NCBI RefSeq assembly: GCF_001456935.1 | Contig: NZ_KQ758491.1 | Location: 2,219 to 66,218, forward strand | Direction: 5' to 3' | Origin: [Bacillus] enclensis | Lineage (GTDB): Bacteria; Bacillota; Bacilli; Bacillales; Bacillaceae_B | DNA: 64,000 nt | Part shown: piece after piece, positions 44,788-54,718 of the stretch | Layout: each line of letters starts with the position of its first letter | Position numbering within the stretch: the first letter of the stretch is position 1 | Notes under the pieces: model-generated | What the model saw: the letters and a program-made list of their open reading frames with translations, nothing else | Database searches by the model: none | Told to the model about the DNA's origin: nothing | Position numbers and translations under genes: made by a program

Positions 44788-45561
44788 TTGAAGACATACA
44801 AGCAAACAAAAGATATCATCTATGTACATAAGAATACCGATCGGCAATTTGTCGTTTCATACGGCATCAACTTTCAGGATTTTGCTTCTAATCTTCCGAA
44901 GCCCCTGAAGAATCTATTGTTGATCAAACATCAGTATGAGCATGGAGCGTTCAACATTCACACTCATCTTGAATATGTAGAACAGGAAGAAATGAACAAG
45001 ATCACCCATGATCATGTAGATAACTATGGTGACTTTTGCTGGATCGACTTCGACGAGGAAGCAGGCGTCAATGAATTAAATGGCCAGGAGATTGCGGAGC
45101 TTCTCTATATGGGCCATCTGAAACAGCCCCTCCATGCTCCTTTTTATTCGAAATTGAATAACCGGTATGCTTATCTTTCACATGATGATGGGTGGTTCAA
45201 CAAAGTCTATTACCGTGACTTCGCTGATTTCTATCACATGCTGGGGTCGACGGTAGCGTCGAAACTGGGAAGCATGAAAGGCGGTAAAGGCTTGTTCGGC
45301 ATGAAAAAGGAAAAACGGTACCCTGATATCGGATCTCAGATCATCACCTCTTTTAAAGAAAAAATAAAAGAAGGAATGATCATTTCCCTGGAGAAGGCCA
45401 TTGTCAGCAGGGGGAAAATCGAAATCCCGATCTGGGTCATCGGAGACTATTTCAATATGGATGAAATGATCGAGGATTATCAGCAGTTCAGTAAATCACC
45501 GGCAAATGGTTTGCTTGTATTTGACCGTAAAACAAAAAGCTGGAGTTCCTCCATACGTTAG
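44788..45561 (+). CDS. hypothetical protein
   Basis: A 257-residue soluble protein, rich in His, Tyr and Asp in its first half (for example THLEYVEQEEMNKITHDHVD and CWIDFDEEAG). It has a short Gly/Lys-rich bridge (MKGGKGLFGMKKEK) near 165-178. No signal peptide or membrane helix is seen. I do not recognise a domain. The start is a TTG at 44788 after GGAGGGAA; the ATG one frame off hits a stop at once. The preceding 44283-44787 gap shows no convincing feature beyond a TAAAAT box near 44736. Confidence 0.75.
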   Translation: MKTYKQTKDIIYVHKNTDRQFVVSYGINFQDFASNLPKPLKNLLLIKHQYEHGAFNIHTHLEYVEQEEMNKITHDHVDNYGDFCWIDFDEEAGVNELNGQEIAELLYMGHLKQPLHAPFYSKLNNRYAYLSHDDGWFNKVYYRDFADFYHMLGSTVASKLGSMKGGKGLFGMKKEKRYPDIGSQIITSFKEKIKEGMIISLEKAIVSRGKIEIPIWVIGDYFNMDEMIEDYQQFSKSPANGLLVFDRKTKSWSSSIR

Positions 45562-45647
45562 GCAGGCACACCCTTAATTTTCGGGGAATAGGGTATAGGG
45601 ATGAGGGCCGGTACCCGGAACCACCTTTATATGCCTGCAAAAGGGAA

Positions 45648-45722
45648 GGATTAATCTGCATAAAGGGCTTCATCGACCGCCTGAGTTGATTGAACCTCTT
45701 TATGTGGATTAATCCTTTTTTC
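45648..45722. terminator. long bidirectional terminator
   Basis: AAGGATTAATC-GCATAAAG pairs with CTTTATG-GGATTAATCCTT across about 35 nt, followed by T6, between convergent genes. Confidence 0.75.
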
Positions 45723-46217
45723 TTACGGCACGTTTATTTCCTGCTTTACTTTATATTGATCTTCGCCTTTTGCTGTCAGCCATACTGTCAGTGTGTAAGT
45801 GCCGCTCTCAAGGTTTGGAAGGGTCAGGCTCCTGGAGAACTCTTCGCCCTGTTTGACCGTGATTTCCTGGATGGCCTGTGTATACATCTTGCCTTCAGAA
45901 TCCCGGTAGACGACTTCACCGTTCTTATCTTTTATTTCAAAGTCGATTGTCTGTCCGGTAGAAAACACAAAGGTTTTTTCTTTCTCGGTTTGATTTTTAA
46001 TTTTATATTCGTAGACCAGCTTTCCGTTCTTTGCTTCCTGCTCAATTAATGAAGGTTCCATACTGCCTGCCACAATCCCTTTCTCTGTTTGGTTTGAATC
46101 AGGAGCCGCGTTTGTCTCCTGGGAATCCGTCTCAGTTTCCGGGCTGCTGTCTGTCCCGCATCCTGTGAGACCTGCAAGGAGAAATAACCCTGTAAATGCC
46201 ATGATCAGCTTTTTCAT
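45723..46217 (-). CDS. BsuPI-related lipoprotein (proteinase-inhibitor fold)
   Basis: The 164-residue protein has a signal peptide with lipobox LTGC (Cys20), an Asp/Glu/Thr-rich linker (about 21-50) and a BsuPI-type beta domain (VYEYKIKNQTEKEKTFVFS, FEIKDKNGEVVYRDSEGKMY, SGTYTLTVWLTA). BsuPI is the intracellular proteinase inhibitor fold of B. subtilis; in secreted forms the role is not defined. A GAGGTGATAG site precedes the ATG. Confidence 0.85.
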   Translation of the reverse strand: MKKLIMAFTGLFLLAGLTGCGTDSSPETETDSQETNAAPDSNQTEKGIVAGSMEPSLIEQEAKNGKLVYEYKIKNQTEKEKTFVFSTGQTIDFEIKDKNGEVVYRDSEGKMYTQAIQEITVKQGEEFSRSLTLPNLESGTYTLTVWLTAKGEDQYKVKQEINVP

Positions 46218-46397
46218 TTGCTATCACCTCTATACTATTAGACTTGTCCGGGTCAGAAAAGTTTCACTACTTTGTTCCTTATTATAAAAGTAAGACCAAT
46301 CACCCATAGGATAACCGGCAAAGTTGGTTTTATTTAATGAGAACAGTACAATGGAAGAAAGATTACACCATCACTGGAATGAACGGGAGGGAAGGCA

Positions 46398-47054
46398 ATG
46401 AAGATAAATGATGTCTTAAAGGTATTCGGTTTCGTTGCCGTCCTCCTTCTAATCGTGTGGGGAAGCCGCAGCTTTTGGGAAGTGAGGCCGTCCGATATCA
46501 GAGATCTCGTCATCTCGTTCGGCTGGTGGGCACCGGTTGTATTCATTGCGCTGCTGACATTCCGTCCCCTTGTATTATTTCCAACATCCATCTTTTCAAT
46601 TGCAGCCGGCCTGGCGTTCGGCCCGTACAACGGGTTTATCTATATTTTCATTGGTGCCATCGGAGGGGCGTCTCTGGCATATGTCATATCCAGCTTTCTG
46701 GGGATGAAGTTTTGGAGGAAACCGTCTCCTAAAATGAGCAGCGTCCGCGAAAAAATGGCTGAAAACAGTTTCTTTTATATATTGATTCTCCGCTTGCTTC
46801 CATTTTTGAACTTTGATTTGGTCAGTTATTTAGCCGGGGCAGGGAAAGTGCGCTACTTGCCTTATATTGCAGCTACCGCTGTCGGGATCATCCCGGGGAC
46901 GATCGGATTTGTCTTCTTTGGTTCCGGACTGAGCGGGGAGGACAGGGTGCATCTGTATGTGGCTGTGGCCATGTTCATCCTATTTTCACTGCTTCTTTTT
47001 TTCACGAGAAAGAAGCTGAAGAGCTGGTTTGGCGACTCGAAGGATGAAAAATAG
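46398..47054 (+). CDS. TVP38/TMEM64 family membrane protein (VTT domain)
   Basis: The 218-residue protein has five to six membrane helices, with the family motif FRPLVLFPTSIFSIAAGLAFG, a central GGASLAYVISSFLG and RLLPFLNFDLVSYLAG. It belongs to the same VTT superfamily as the YqaA-like protein at 39546. GGAGGGAAGG precedes the ATG. Confidence 0.9.
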   Translation: MKINDVLKVFGFVAVLLLIVWGSRSFWEVRPSDIRDLVISFGWWAPVVFIALLTFRPLVLFPTSIFSIAAGLAFGPYNGFIYIFIGAIGGASLAYVISSFLGMKFWRKPSPKMSSVREKMAENSFFYILILRLLPFLNFDLVSYLAGAGKVRYLPYIAATAVGIIPGTIGFVFFGSGLSGEDRVHLYVAVAMFILFSLLLFFTRKKLKSWFGDSKDEK

Positions 47055-47055
47055 A

Positions 47056-47089
47056 AGGAGGACAGCAAAACGCCGTCCCCCTCTTTTTA
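47056..47089. terminator. bidirectional terminator
   Basis: GGAGGACAGC pairs with GCCGTCCCCC (G-T and one mismatch) and is followed by CTCTTTTT, between convergent genes. Confidence 0.7.
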
Positions 47090-47638
47090 ACGGGTGTGCA
47101 ATTGATCCCATTCTTCACGGATGATCCCCATCCTGATGGAATCGTAATAAACGCCGTTATAATACCGGCATTTCCTCATCCTGCCTTCAAGCTTCATGCC
47201 CACTTTCTCAGCGGCCTTCATCATCCGTTCGTTCCCGGACCAGGTGGTGATGCCGACCCGGCCGATTTCCTTCGTCTCAAAAAGATGATCGACCCATTGT
47301 GACAGCGCCTCTGTGCCGTAGCCCCCGTTCCAGTAGGCAGGGTCATAAATGACAATTCCCGCTTCCAGCCACCTTGTGGGCTCGTACTCCCAGTAAAAGC
47401 TGACTGTCCCGATGATGTTCCCTTCGACTTCGATGATCCGCTGACGGTCATTGTACTGATCTGTATTTTTGAGAAATTTACTTTTATAGTCTTCGAATGG
47501 CACCGGTTTGTGTTCAAAATAGGGAGCGTCCCATTGTTTCCATTGAGGTGATTCTTCTTTGTATATGTAGTTCCAAAGTGTTTCAAGATCCTTTTCTTCT
47601 ATTTTCCTGAGTGTTACACGGCTGCTGGTTGAGTTCAA
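47087..47638 (-). CDS. GNAT-family acetyltransferase (RimJ/RimL-like)
   Basis: The 183-residue protein has the Acetyltransf_3 layout: VTLRKIEEKDLETLWNY at the start, GIVIYDPAYWNGGYGTEAL as the CoA loop (Q/G-x-x-G/A), and GNERMMKAAEKVGMKLEGR before the end. Many such enzymes acetylate N-termini or antibiotics; the substrate is unknown. It converges with the TVP38 gene. Confidence 0.87.
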   Translation of the reverse strand: MNSTSSRVTLRKIEEKDLETLWNYIYKEESPQWKQWDAPYFEHKPVPFEDYKSKFLKNTDQYNDRQRIIEVEGNIIGTVSFYWEYEPTRWLEAGIVIYDPAYWNGGYGTEALSQWVDHLFETKEIGRVGITTWSGNERMMKAAEKVGMKLEGRMRKCRYYNGVYYDSIRMGIIREEWDQLHTR

Positions 47639-47730
47639 AAATCCGCACTCCTTTGTTTAGGTCTATCTACTTAATTCTCCAGGAGGCATGGTTTTTCCTG
47701 TTAAGAAATCTAATACAAGCTCTAAACAAC

Positions 47731-47863
47731 GCTATTGATTTCCGTGAAAGACTACGCTTTCCGCGGGCGGTTGGTGAGCCTCCTCGTCGCTTTACTCCTG
47801 CGGGGTCTCACCTAACGCGCTTTTCCCGCAGGAGTCTTCGTCTTTCACTCCAATCAACCGCTG
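47731..47863 (+). repeat. dispersed structured repeat family B (B3)
   Basis: The 133-bp copy has the same orientation as B2. The outer arms read GTGAAAGAC / GTCTTTCAC, where B2 has GTGCAAGAC / GTCTTGCAC, so both sides changed together. The inner stem CTCCTGCGGG / CCCGCAGGAG is unchanged. Confidence 0.85.
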
Positions 47864-47908
47864 TAAGTAGCGAAAATTAAACGAACACTTTCACCTCATA
47901 ATAAAAAA

Positions 47909-47955
47909 ACCCGCCCTAATTAGAATCGCTGAATTCCAAATTAGGGCGGGTTTAA
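47909..47955 (-). terminator. terminator of the DAACS symporter gene
   Basis: AAACCCGCCCTAATT pairs with AATTAGGGCGGGTTT; a T-run lies on the minus-strand side. Confidence 0.85.
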
Positions 47956-47994
47956 AATAGACCAAAAACTTACTGATATAGCACCTTCAAAAAA

Positions 47995-49182
47995 TCAGCT
48001 TGCTTTTACATTAGAGATTGCTGGTTTTTTCTTGTTGGTCAGTTTGTCCACGATGGATGTGATGGCTCCGTCGCCTGTTACGTTGCACGCTGTTCCGAAA
48101 CTGTCTTGTGCAAGGTAAAGGGCGATCATGAGAGATGTCATGGTCGGGCCGAATCCGAGCATGGATTCAAGCAGACCGAGAGCGGCCATCACGGCGCCGC
48201 CCGGGACACCCGGTGCAGCAATCATCGTCACGCCGAGCATGAGGATGAACGGGAACAGCTGCGAGAATTGCAGGGCTTCACCCTGGATGAACATGACGGC
48301 CATCGCACAGCTGACAAGTGTGATCGTACTGCCTGACAAGTGAATTGTAGCAAGCAGCGGCACTGAGAAATCAGAGATACGATCTTTGACCCCGAGTTTT
48401 TTCGTCCGTTCAAGAGTCACCGGGATTGTTGAAGCGGATGACTGCGTTCCGAGCGCCGTAAAATAGGCGGGAAGCATTGACTTCATCATCAGGAACGGAT
48501 TTTGCTTGCGCAGTGTGCCGGCAGCTGTATACTGTACTGCCAAAAAGAACAGATGCAATAAGATGATCATCACAAAGACTTTGGCGAATACCGACATGAT
48601 GGCACTGACTTGACCGCCCTGAGTCATATTGGCGAAAATACCCAGGATATGGATCGGAAGCAGCGGGATGATGATTTTTTCAATCACCAATTCTATAATG
48701 CTTCTAAACTCATTCATTCCTTTTTGAAGGGCGTCCCCTTTTATGGCGGCCATCCCCAGACCAAGAGTGAAAGCGATCAGGAGGGCCGTCATGACACCCA
48801 TTATCGGAGGCATGTCCACTGAGAAGAATCCTTTTAAGAGAGCCTCTTCCGGATTTTCGAATGATTGAGAAGTTTGATTGGCCAAGAGAGATGGGTAAAT
48901 ACTCTTAGCGACTGAATATGCGAGTAACCCCGCAATCACTGTGGATCCGTAAGCAAGTGCGGTAGTCAGTCCGAGCAGCTTCCCTGCTCCTTTACCCATT
49001 GAACCGATACCCGGTGCAATGAAACCGATGATGATCAATGGAATCGCGAAACCGAGGAAATTACCGAAAAGTCCATTAAACGTAGCAAATAATTTCACGA
49101 TCCATTCCGGCGCATATGCACCAATGACAATACCTAAGGCAATCCCCAACAGGATCTTAGGCAGTAAACCAAGCTTTCTCAT
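47995..49182 (-). CDS. dicarboxylate/amino acid:cation symporter (DAACS family)
   Basis: The 395-residue protein has the DAACS/SLC1 fold: N-terminal helices, the serine-rich re-entrant motif ALGTQSSASTIPVTLE, and a second hairpin PGVPGGAVMAALGLLESMLGF with CNVTGDGAI near the C-terminus. Substrates could be glutamate, dicarboxylates or other amino acids such as serine. The start at 49182 follows AAGGAGGACACCC; the frame open further upstream is not coding. Confidence 0.88.
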   Translation of the reverse strand: MRKLGLLPKILLGIALGIVIGAYAPEWIVKLFATFNGLFGNFLGFAIPLIIIGFIAPGIGSMGKGAGKLLGLTTALAYGSTVIAGLLAYSVAKSIYPSLLANQTSQSFENPEEALLKGFFSVDMPPIMGVMTALLIAFTLGLGMAAIKGDALQKGMNEFRSIIELVIEKIIIPLLPIHILGIFANMTQGGQVSAIMSVFAKVFVMIILLHLFFLAVQYTAAGTLRKQNPFLMMKSMLPAYFTALGTQSSASTIPVTLERTKKLGVKDRISDFSVPLLATIHLSGSTITLVSCAMAVMFIQGEALQFSQLFPFILMLGVTMIAAPGVPGGAVMAALGLLESMLGFGPTMTSLMIALYLAQDSFGTACNVTGDGAITSIVDKLTNKKKPAISNVKAS

Positions 49183-49483
49183 CTGGGTGTCCTCCTTAAA
49201 TGTACAAATGTTTTCGTTAGAAGGATTATACACCCGTGAGACTGATATTTTAAGAGGGAAACGAATAGGCGGAATCTTAAATGTATTCTGATAAAATAAA
49301 GCCCATCCCCCTGTTGCGGGACTAGGCTGGGTCAACATACATATATAAGGACGGAATACTGAGGGAGGTTGCCTTCTTTTCAAGGACCATGGTGGTAATT
49401 TTTAATTTCCATCACATCATTCTTTTCCTTTGAGTTGAAAGTGATAAAATAGAAACATCTATTGTTAATATTGGAGGTAGCTC

Positions 49484-50563
49484 ATGAAAACCAAGCTTTG
49501 TTTATTATATGGAGGCAAATCAGCCGAACATAATGTATCTCTGCAAACAGCCAAGGCAGTCATCGGTGCCCTGGACTTAAATAAATATGAAATCCATCCT
49601 GTCTTTATTTCAACAGAAGGACAGTGGATCAAAGGACCGCAGCTGAATGCGCCCGTTGAAGATGTAAAAGCACTTCAATTCAATGACGGTGAGGAAATCT
49701 CCCCGAATGCACTGGGTACGGCGATGGTCCCTGCAGATTCCAGGGAAAGTGAAGGATACGATATGATCTTCCCGCTGCTGCACGGACCGAACGGGGAAGA
49801 CGGAACGGTTCAGGGGATGCTTGAATTACTGAATCTCCCTTATGTGGGGAACGGTGTCCTTGCTTCATCTGCAGGCATGGACAAAGTCATCATGAAGAAT
49901 CTTTTCGCACAGGCAGGTATTCCGCAGGTGGACTATACCTGGTTTATCCGCAGTACGTGGAAGGCGAATCCTGAGAATGCTTATAAGCAGGTGGAAGAGC
50001 AAATCGGTTATCCGTGCTTCGTCAAACCGGCAAACCTCGGTTCATCCGTCGGCATCAGCAAATGTACATCCAAAGAAGAACTCGAGGCTGCTTTCGAGGA
50101 AGCGTTCCAATTCGACCGCAAGATCATCATCGAAGAAGGCGTGAAAGCACGTGAAATCGAACTTGGCGTCCTTGGAAACGACCAGCCTGAATGTTCGGTT
50201 GCGGGTGAGATTGTCCCTAAGAAAGATTTCTATGATTACAAGGCAAAATATGAAGACGGAGATACTGCCCTGATCATACCGGCGGAAATCGATCAGGAAA
50301 CATACGGGAAATTGAAGGAGATTGCGATCCAATCCTTCAAGGCCCTCGACTGCTCCGGCCTCGTCCGTGCAGACTTCTTCCTGACAGAAGACGGCCAGAT
50401 CTACATGAATGAAGTAAACACAATGCCTGGCTTCACACCATTCAGCATGTTCCCGCTGCTGTGGAAGCACACAGGCGTCGACTATCCGACCCTGATCGGC
50501 AAACTCGTAGAACTTGGCATGGAACGCCATCAGGAAAAGCAGACAATCAAACATACGATGTAA
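49484..50563 (+). CDS. ddl: D-alanine--D-alanine ligase
   Basis: Ddl joins two D-alanines for the peptidoglycan pentapeptide. It is a 359-residue ATP-grasp enzyme with [10 protein letters not shown] at residues 10-19, HGPNGEDG, the [16 protein letters not shown] loop, [14 protein letters not shown] and [26 protein letters not shown] precedes the ATG. murF follows 94 bp later, as in B. subtilis, and alr (supplying D-alanine) is 12 kb away. The 301-bp gap upstream holds a TAAAAT box but nothing else clear. Confidence 0.97.
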   Translation: MKTKLCLLYGGKSAEHNVSLQTAKAVIGALDLNKYEIHPVFISTEGQWIKGPQLNAPVEDVKALQFNDGEEISPNALGTAMVPADSRESEGYDMIFPLLHGPNGEDGTVQGMLELLNLPYVGNGVLASSAGMDKVIMKNLFAQAGIPQVDYTWFIRSTWKANPENAYKQVEEQIGYPCFVKPANLGSSVGISKCTSKEELEAAFEEAFQFDRKIIIEEGVKAREIELGVLGNDQPECSVAGEIVPKKDFYDYKAKYEDGDTALIIPAEIDQETYGKLKEIAIQSFKALDCSGLVRADFFLTEDGQIYMNEVNTMPGFTPFSMFPLLWKHTGVDYPTLIGKLVELGMERHQEKQTIKHTM

Positions 50564-50577
50564 CACATACCTGAATG

Positions 50578-50622
50578 AAGGGACTGACTGGAAGATCATC
50601 ATCTAAAAGCAGTCCCTCCTCT
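50578..50622 (+). terminator. weak hairpin between ddl and murF
   Basis: AGGGACTG pairs with CAGTCCCT over a 27-nt loop, with a poor T-run (CCTCTGTTTG). Read-through to murF is likely. Confidence 0.4.
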
Positions 50623-50657
50623 GTTTGTCATCCGAAAACGCATAAAGGAGAAAGACA

Positions 50658-52034
50658 ATGTTTGAAAAAACGATAAAACAAGCATGTGATATGCTGCATG
50701 TCCATAATGATCTCACAAAGTTCGAAGATACCATCATAAAAGGCGTTAGCATCGATACACGCAAAATCGAAAAGGGGAATCTGTTCGTCCCGTTCAAAGG
50801 TGAAAATGTGGACGGCCACCAATTTGTCAGGCAGGCGATCGAAAAGGGAGCAGGAGCAGCCTTATGGGATAAAAATGTCACAAACCCTCCTGAAGATCTT
50901 CCGGTCCTCGTCGTCGATGATCCGCTTCTTGCCCTGCAGTCACTGGCAAATCAATACCGCCATGAACTGGATTTGAAAGTGGTCGGCATCACCGGAAGCA
51001 ACGGGAAGACCACGACGAAGGATATGGTCGCAAGCCTGCTGGGCACGAAATACAAAGTCCATAAGACGCAGGGGAACTACAATAATCATATAGGCCTGCC
51101 ATTGACGATCCTCGCCCTCCCGCAGGATGCTGAAGTGGCGGTCCTGGAGATGGGGATGAGCGGTTTTGGCGAAATCGAGCTGCTGTCTGAAATTTCCCAG
51201 CCGGATGCCGCAATCATCACCAACATCGGAGAGTCGCATCTTCAGGATCTCGGCTCACGGGAAGGCATCACCAAAGCGAAGCTTGAAATCGTTCAAGGAC
51301 TTAAGGAAGACGGCCTGTTTGCCTACTACGGAGACGAGCCTCTTTTACAAGAACAGGTAAAGGACCTTTCACTGGGCAGGATCGAGACATTCGGAAGAAG
51401 TGAAGCGAATACCATTTACCCGGTGACCATCGAAATGAACAACGACGGCAGTCAATTTGAAACGTCTCTGTATGAAGGGCAAACCTTCTTTCTTCCTGTA
51501 CTCGGACAGCACAACATCCATAACGCTCTGGCCGCGATCCTGATCGCCAAGGAATTTGATGTGACGGTTGAAGGAATGAAAGAAGGATTAAAGTCGCTTA
51601 AACTCACGCAAATGCGGATGGAAACGTCACTCGGTAAAAAGGGCGAAAATATTATCAATGATGCCTATAACGCCAGTCCGACTTCCATGAAGGCAGCGAT
51701 CGGTCTTGTTTCTGAACTTGACGGCGTCAACAAAAAAATCCTCGTACTCGGTGATATGCTGGAGCTTGGCGACAACGAAGAGGAGTACCATCTTGAGATC
51801 GGAAGGATGATCGATCCGGGAAGTATTCAGCAGGTCTATACCTACGGAAGACTCGGGGAACTCATTGCGAAAGGTGCAAGCGAACGTTTCGAAGCTGAAA
51901 ATGTCCATGCGTTTCAGGATAAAAAAGAGCTTGCCGTCATGCTTGAAAAGCAGACACAAAGCGGAGATCTGGTTTTATTCAAAGCTTCCAGGGGAATGAA
52001 ACTGGAAGAAGTCATTGAAACATTGACGAATTAG
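50658..52034 (+). CDS. murF: UDP-N-acetylmuramoyl-tripeptide--D-alanyl-D-alanine ligase MurF
   Basis: MurF adds D-Ala-D-Ala to UDP-MurNAc-tripeptide, the last cytosolic step of the wall precursor. The 458-residue protein has ITGSNGKTTTKD (ATP loop, 111-122), EMGMSGFGEIELLSEI, TNIGESHLQ and NDAYNASPTSMKAAI. AAAGGAGAAAG precedes the ATG. It uses the product of ddl just upstream. Confidence 0.97.
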   Translation: MFEKTIKQACDMLHVHNDLTKFEDTIIKGVSIDTRKIEKGNLFVPFKGENVDGHQFVRQAIEKGAGAALWDKNVTNPPEDLPVLVVDDPLLALQSLANQYRHELDLKVVGITGSNGKTTTKDMVASLLGTKYKVHKTQGNYNNHIGLPLTILALPQDAEVAVLEMGMSGFGEIELLSEISQPDAAIITNIGESHLQDLGSREGITKAKLEIVQGLKEDGLFAYYGDEPLLQEQVKDLSLGRIETFGRSEANTIYPVTIEMNNDGSQFETSLYEGQTFFLPVLGQHNIHNALAAILIAKEFDVTVEGMKEGLKSLKLTQMRMETSLGKKGENIINDAYNASPTSMKAAIGLVSELDGVNKKILVLGDMLELGDNEEEYHLEIGRMIDPGSIQQVYTYGRLGELIAKGASERFEAENVHAFQDKKELAVMLEKQTQSGDLVLFKASRGMKLEEVIETLTN

Positions 52035-52062
52035 AATCGAGGAAAGTGTTTAAAATGAGAAA

Positions 52063-52101
52063 GTGAAGAAAAGGGAGGATGCCCCCTTCCTTTTCTTAAT
52101 A
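52063..52101 (+). terminator. terminator after murF
   Basis: AAGAAAAGG pairs with CCTTTTCTT with internal G/C pairs (GGGAGG, CCCCCTTCC). Confidence 0.6.
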
Positions 52102-52130
52102 AGCCATTCTCAAAGTGAGTGGGGATCAGT

Positions 52131-52820
52131 ATGATTGGATGTTTACTTATACATGGCTTCACCGGCGGTCCTTATGAAGTCGAGCCCCTCGCGGATTATC
52201 TGAAGGAACGGACACAATGGGAAATCGCTGTACCGACCTTGCCGGGACACGGGGAAACGCTGGCTTTGAGGGGAATCAAGCATGCCGAGTGGATTCAACA
52301 TGCAGAAGATGAATTGAAAGAGCTCCTCTCAACTTGTGAAAAAGTCTATGTCATCGGTTTTTCGATGGGCGGACTGATCGCTTCCTACCTCTCCGTCAAA
52401 TACGAGGTAGACAAACTTGTCTTATTGAGTGCGGCTGCCTACTATATAAATTACAGGCAGCTGGCAAAAGATATTGGTAATTTAATCAAGGAAGGGCTCC
52501 AGGGAAAAATACTTGAAAATGAACTTTACAACCGCTATAAATTTAAAATGACCAATACCCCGATCCTTTCTGCCTATGAGTTCAAAAAGGTGGTCCGTAT
52601 TGCACGGCCGCTCCTTAAAGAAGTGAACATCCCTACCTTTATCGCCCAGGGGGAAATCGACGGGATTGTTCCTCCCAAAAGTGCCCAATATATTTATGAG
52701 ACCATTTCGTCTGAGGAAAAGAACCTTTTTTATTCCCCGAAAGCGAAACACTTAATTTGTCACAGTGAAGATAAGCACGAATTATTTGGAGAGATCTACC
52801 ATTTCCTGCAGAGTGAATAG
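52131..52820 (+). CDS. alpha/beta hydrolase, carboxylesterase (Est30/YvaK-like)
   Basis: The 229-residue protein has LLIHGFTGGPYE (oxyanion region), the nucleophile elbow GFSMGG (Ser78), an acid near GEIDGIVPP and the catalytic His in KAKHLICH. This is the monoacylglycerol lipase/carboxylesterase type. I take the ATG at 52131 after GAGTGGGGAT; an in-frame GTG at 52119 has no better site. It sits between murF and cshA. Confidence 0.88.
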   Translation: MIGCLLIHGFTGGPYEVEPLADYLKERTQWEIAVPTLPGHGETLALRGIKHAEWIQHAEDELKELLSTCEKVYVIGFSMGGLIASYLSVKYEVDKLVLLSAAAYYINYRQLAKDIGNLIKEGLQGKILENELYNRYKFKMTNTPILSAYEFKKVVRIARPLLKEVNIPTFIAQGEIDGIVPPKSAQYIYETISSEEKNLFYSPKAKHLICHSEDKHELFGEIYHFLQSE

Positions 52821-52902
52821 ATTGACTATTTTACAATAGATTGAAATTCATCTCTATAAGTGGTAACATAACTACAACATTGTTCTATTTGTTGGACGTG
52901 CA

Positions 52903-52935
52903 GCTCTTCGATTTAGAAGAGTGTATTTTTTTGCA
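52903..52935 (+). terminator. terminator-like hairpin in the cshA upstream region
   Basis: CTCTTC pairs with GAAGAG over 6 nt, followed by TGTATTTTTTT. It may terminate the esterase gene or attenuate the cshA leader. The rest of the 52821-53155 gap has a second small hairpin ACCGAA / TTCGGT near 53058-53075. Confidence 0.5.
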
Positions 52936-53155
52936 TTGAACATGCAGGATCCTTCAACCGCCCTGTAATCTGGGCCGGCACACACATTGCAGCAAACATT
53001 CCAATGGAATATCAAACAAATAAACATCTCAAATAGACGATTTTAGATTAGATACCGAAGTCTTTCGGTGTGTGAGATTTCGTTCCGATTTAAAAATATA
53101 ATCAGCATAATTGATTAGTTATAAAAGATGTAAATTAAAAGGAGAATGAATAGCA

Positions 53156-54667
53156 TTGACAAAGTTTTCAGATTTAAACTTAAGCGCATCTACGTTGAAA
53201 TCAATCAAACGTATGGGCTTTGAAGAAGCAACCCCAATTCAGGCAAGTACAATCCCGGCAGGTCTTGAAGGCAAGGATATCATCGGCCAGGCACAGACAG
53301 GAACAGGTAAAACGACTGCATTCGGTATCCCGATGATCGAAAAGATCGATATGAAGAACCCGAACGTCCAGGCTCTTGTCATCGCTCCGACACGTGAACT
53401 TGCGATCCAGGTTTCTGAAGAATTATACCGCATTGGAGCAGATAAGCGTGCGCGCGTATTATCTGTATACGGCGGACAGGATATCCAGCGCCAAATCCGT
53501 GCGATGAAAAAGAACCCGCACATCATCGTTGGTACTCCAGGACGTCTTCTCGACCATATCAAGCGCCGCACGCTGAAGCTTGATAACGTTGAAACGCTTG
53601 TTCTTGACGAAGCGGATGAAATGCTGAACATGGGCTTCATCGAAGACATCGAGAGCATCCTTGAAACCGTACCAAGCACAAGACAGACACTTCTGTTCTC
53701 TGCAACAATGCCGGATCCGATCCGCCGCATCGCAGAACGCTTCATGACAGAACCTGAACTGATCAAGGTGAAATCAAAAGAAGTGACAGTTTCAAATATT
53801 GAACAGTACTTCACAAAAGTAACAGAAAAAGAAAAGTTCGATGTATTGTCCCGTCTGATCGACGTGCAATCACCAGAACTTGCGATTGTATTCGGACGCA
53901 CAAAGCGCCGTGTTGACGAACTGTCCCGTGCACTCAGCATCCGCGGCTACCTTGCAGAAGGAATCCACGGAGACCTTTCACAGGCACGCCGTATGACGGT
54001 TCTTAAGAAGTTCAAAGAAGGCCGCATCGATATCCTGATCGCAACGGACGTTGCAGCCCGCGGACTTGATATCTCCGGCGTAACACACGTATACAACTTC
54101 GATATCCCGCAAGATCCTGAAAGCTACGTTCACCGTATCGGACGTACAGGTCGTGCAGGCAAGAAGGGTATGTCCATCACATTCGTAACACCAAGAGAAA
54201 TGGGTTACCTTCGTGTAGTTGAACAAACAACGAAGAAGAAAATGATGGGCCTTAAGCCGCCAAGCCATAACGAAGCACTAGAAGGCCAGCAGCGTCTTGC
54301 TTTGGAAAAGCTGATTGAAGCGGCAAAAGAAAATGACATCAAGGATTACTACCAATTTGCTGAGGAATTCCTGAATGATCAAGATCCAATTCAGGCAGTG
54401 GCAGCAGCGATCAAAGTCCTTACAAAAGAGCCGGACACAACTCCTGTAGAAATCACAGAAGAGCGTCCATTGCCATCTAGAGGCGGCGGCGGTAACCGCG
54501 GCGGCTACAAAGGCGGATCACGCAGCGGCAAAGGCGGCGGACGCGGAGGCAGCGGCGGCCCACGCGGCGGTGGTTCACGCGGTGGATCATCCCGTGGCGG
54601 CGATCGTCGCGGCGGCGGCAGACCACAATCATCAGGCAGCCGACGCAAGTCTTATAATAATAACTAA
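53156..54667 (+). CDS. cshA: DEAD-box RNA helicase CshA
   Basis: CshA is a major ATP-dependent RNA helicase involved in RNA turnover, ribosome assembly and cold growth. The 503-residue protein has the Q-motif (GFEEATPIQ), motif I AQTGTGKT (46-53), PTRELA, DEAD (151-154), SAT, ARGLD and [12 protein letters not shown]-terminal tail of about 60 residues is rich in Gly and Arg ([13 protein letters not shown] repeats). The start is a TTG at 53156, since the nearby ATG is out of frame; AAAGGAG is about 11 bp upstream. A long leader of about 300 nt precedes it. Confidence 0.96.
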   Translation: MTKFSDLNLSASTLKSIKRMGFEEATPIQASTIPAGLEGKDIIGQAQTGTGKTTAFGIPMIEKIDMKNPNVQALVIAPTRELAIQVSEELYRIGADKRARVLSVYGGQDIQRQIRAMKKNPHIIVGTPGRLLDHIKRRTLKLDNVETLVLDEADEMLNMGFIEDIESILETVPSTRQTLLFSATMPDPIRRIAERFMTEPELIKVKSKEVTVSNIEQYFTKVTEKEKFDVLSRLIDVQSPELAIVFGRTKRRVDELSRALSIRGYLAEGIHGDLSQARRMTVLKKFKEGRIDILIATDVAARGLDISGVTHVYNFDIPQDPESYVHRIGRTGRAGKKGMSITFVTPREMGYLRVVEQTTKKKMMGLKPPSHNEALEGQQRLALEKLIEAAKENDIKDYYQFAEEFLNDQDPIQAVAAAIKVLTKEPDTTPVEITEERPLPSRGGGGNRGGYKGGSRSGKGGGRGGSGGPRGGGSRGGSSRGGDRRGGGRPQSSGSRRKSYNNN

Positions 54668-54676
54668 TATGGTTGG

Positions 54677-54718
54677 TGAGAACACGATGACCCTTTTGGG
54701 TTGTCGTGTTTTTTTTGT
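54677..54718 (+). terminator. terminator after cshA
   Basis: AACACGATGACCC pairs with GGGTTGTCGTGTT and is followed by T8. Confidence 0.85.

Noticed and set aside
46217..46280. SigW-like box upstream of the BsuPI lipoprotein (TGAAAC-N16-AGTC, minus strand)
   Set aside because: The -10 element lacks the needed CGTA/CGTC; one mismatch in a short core is too weak to call.
47600..47880. 89-codon frame across repeat B3
   Set aside because: It lies on the structured repeat, and the same peptide pattern arises from B2; it is not a gene.
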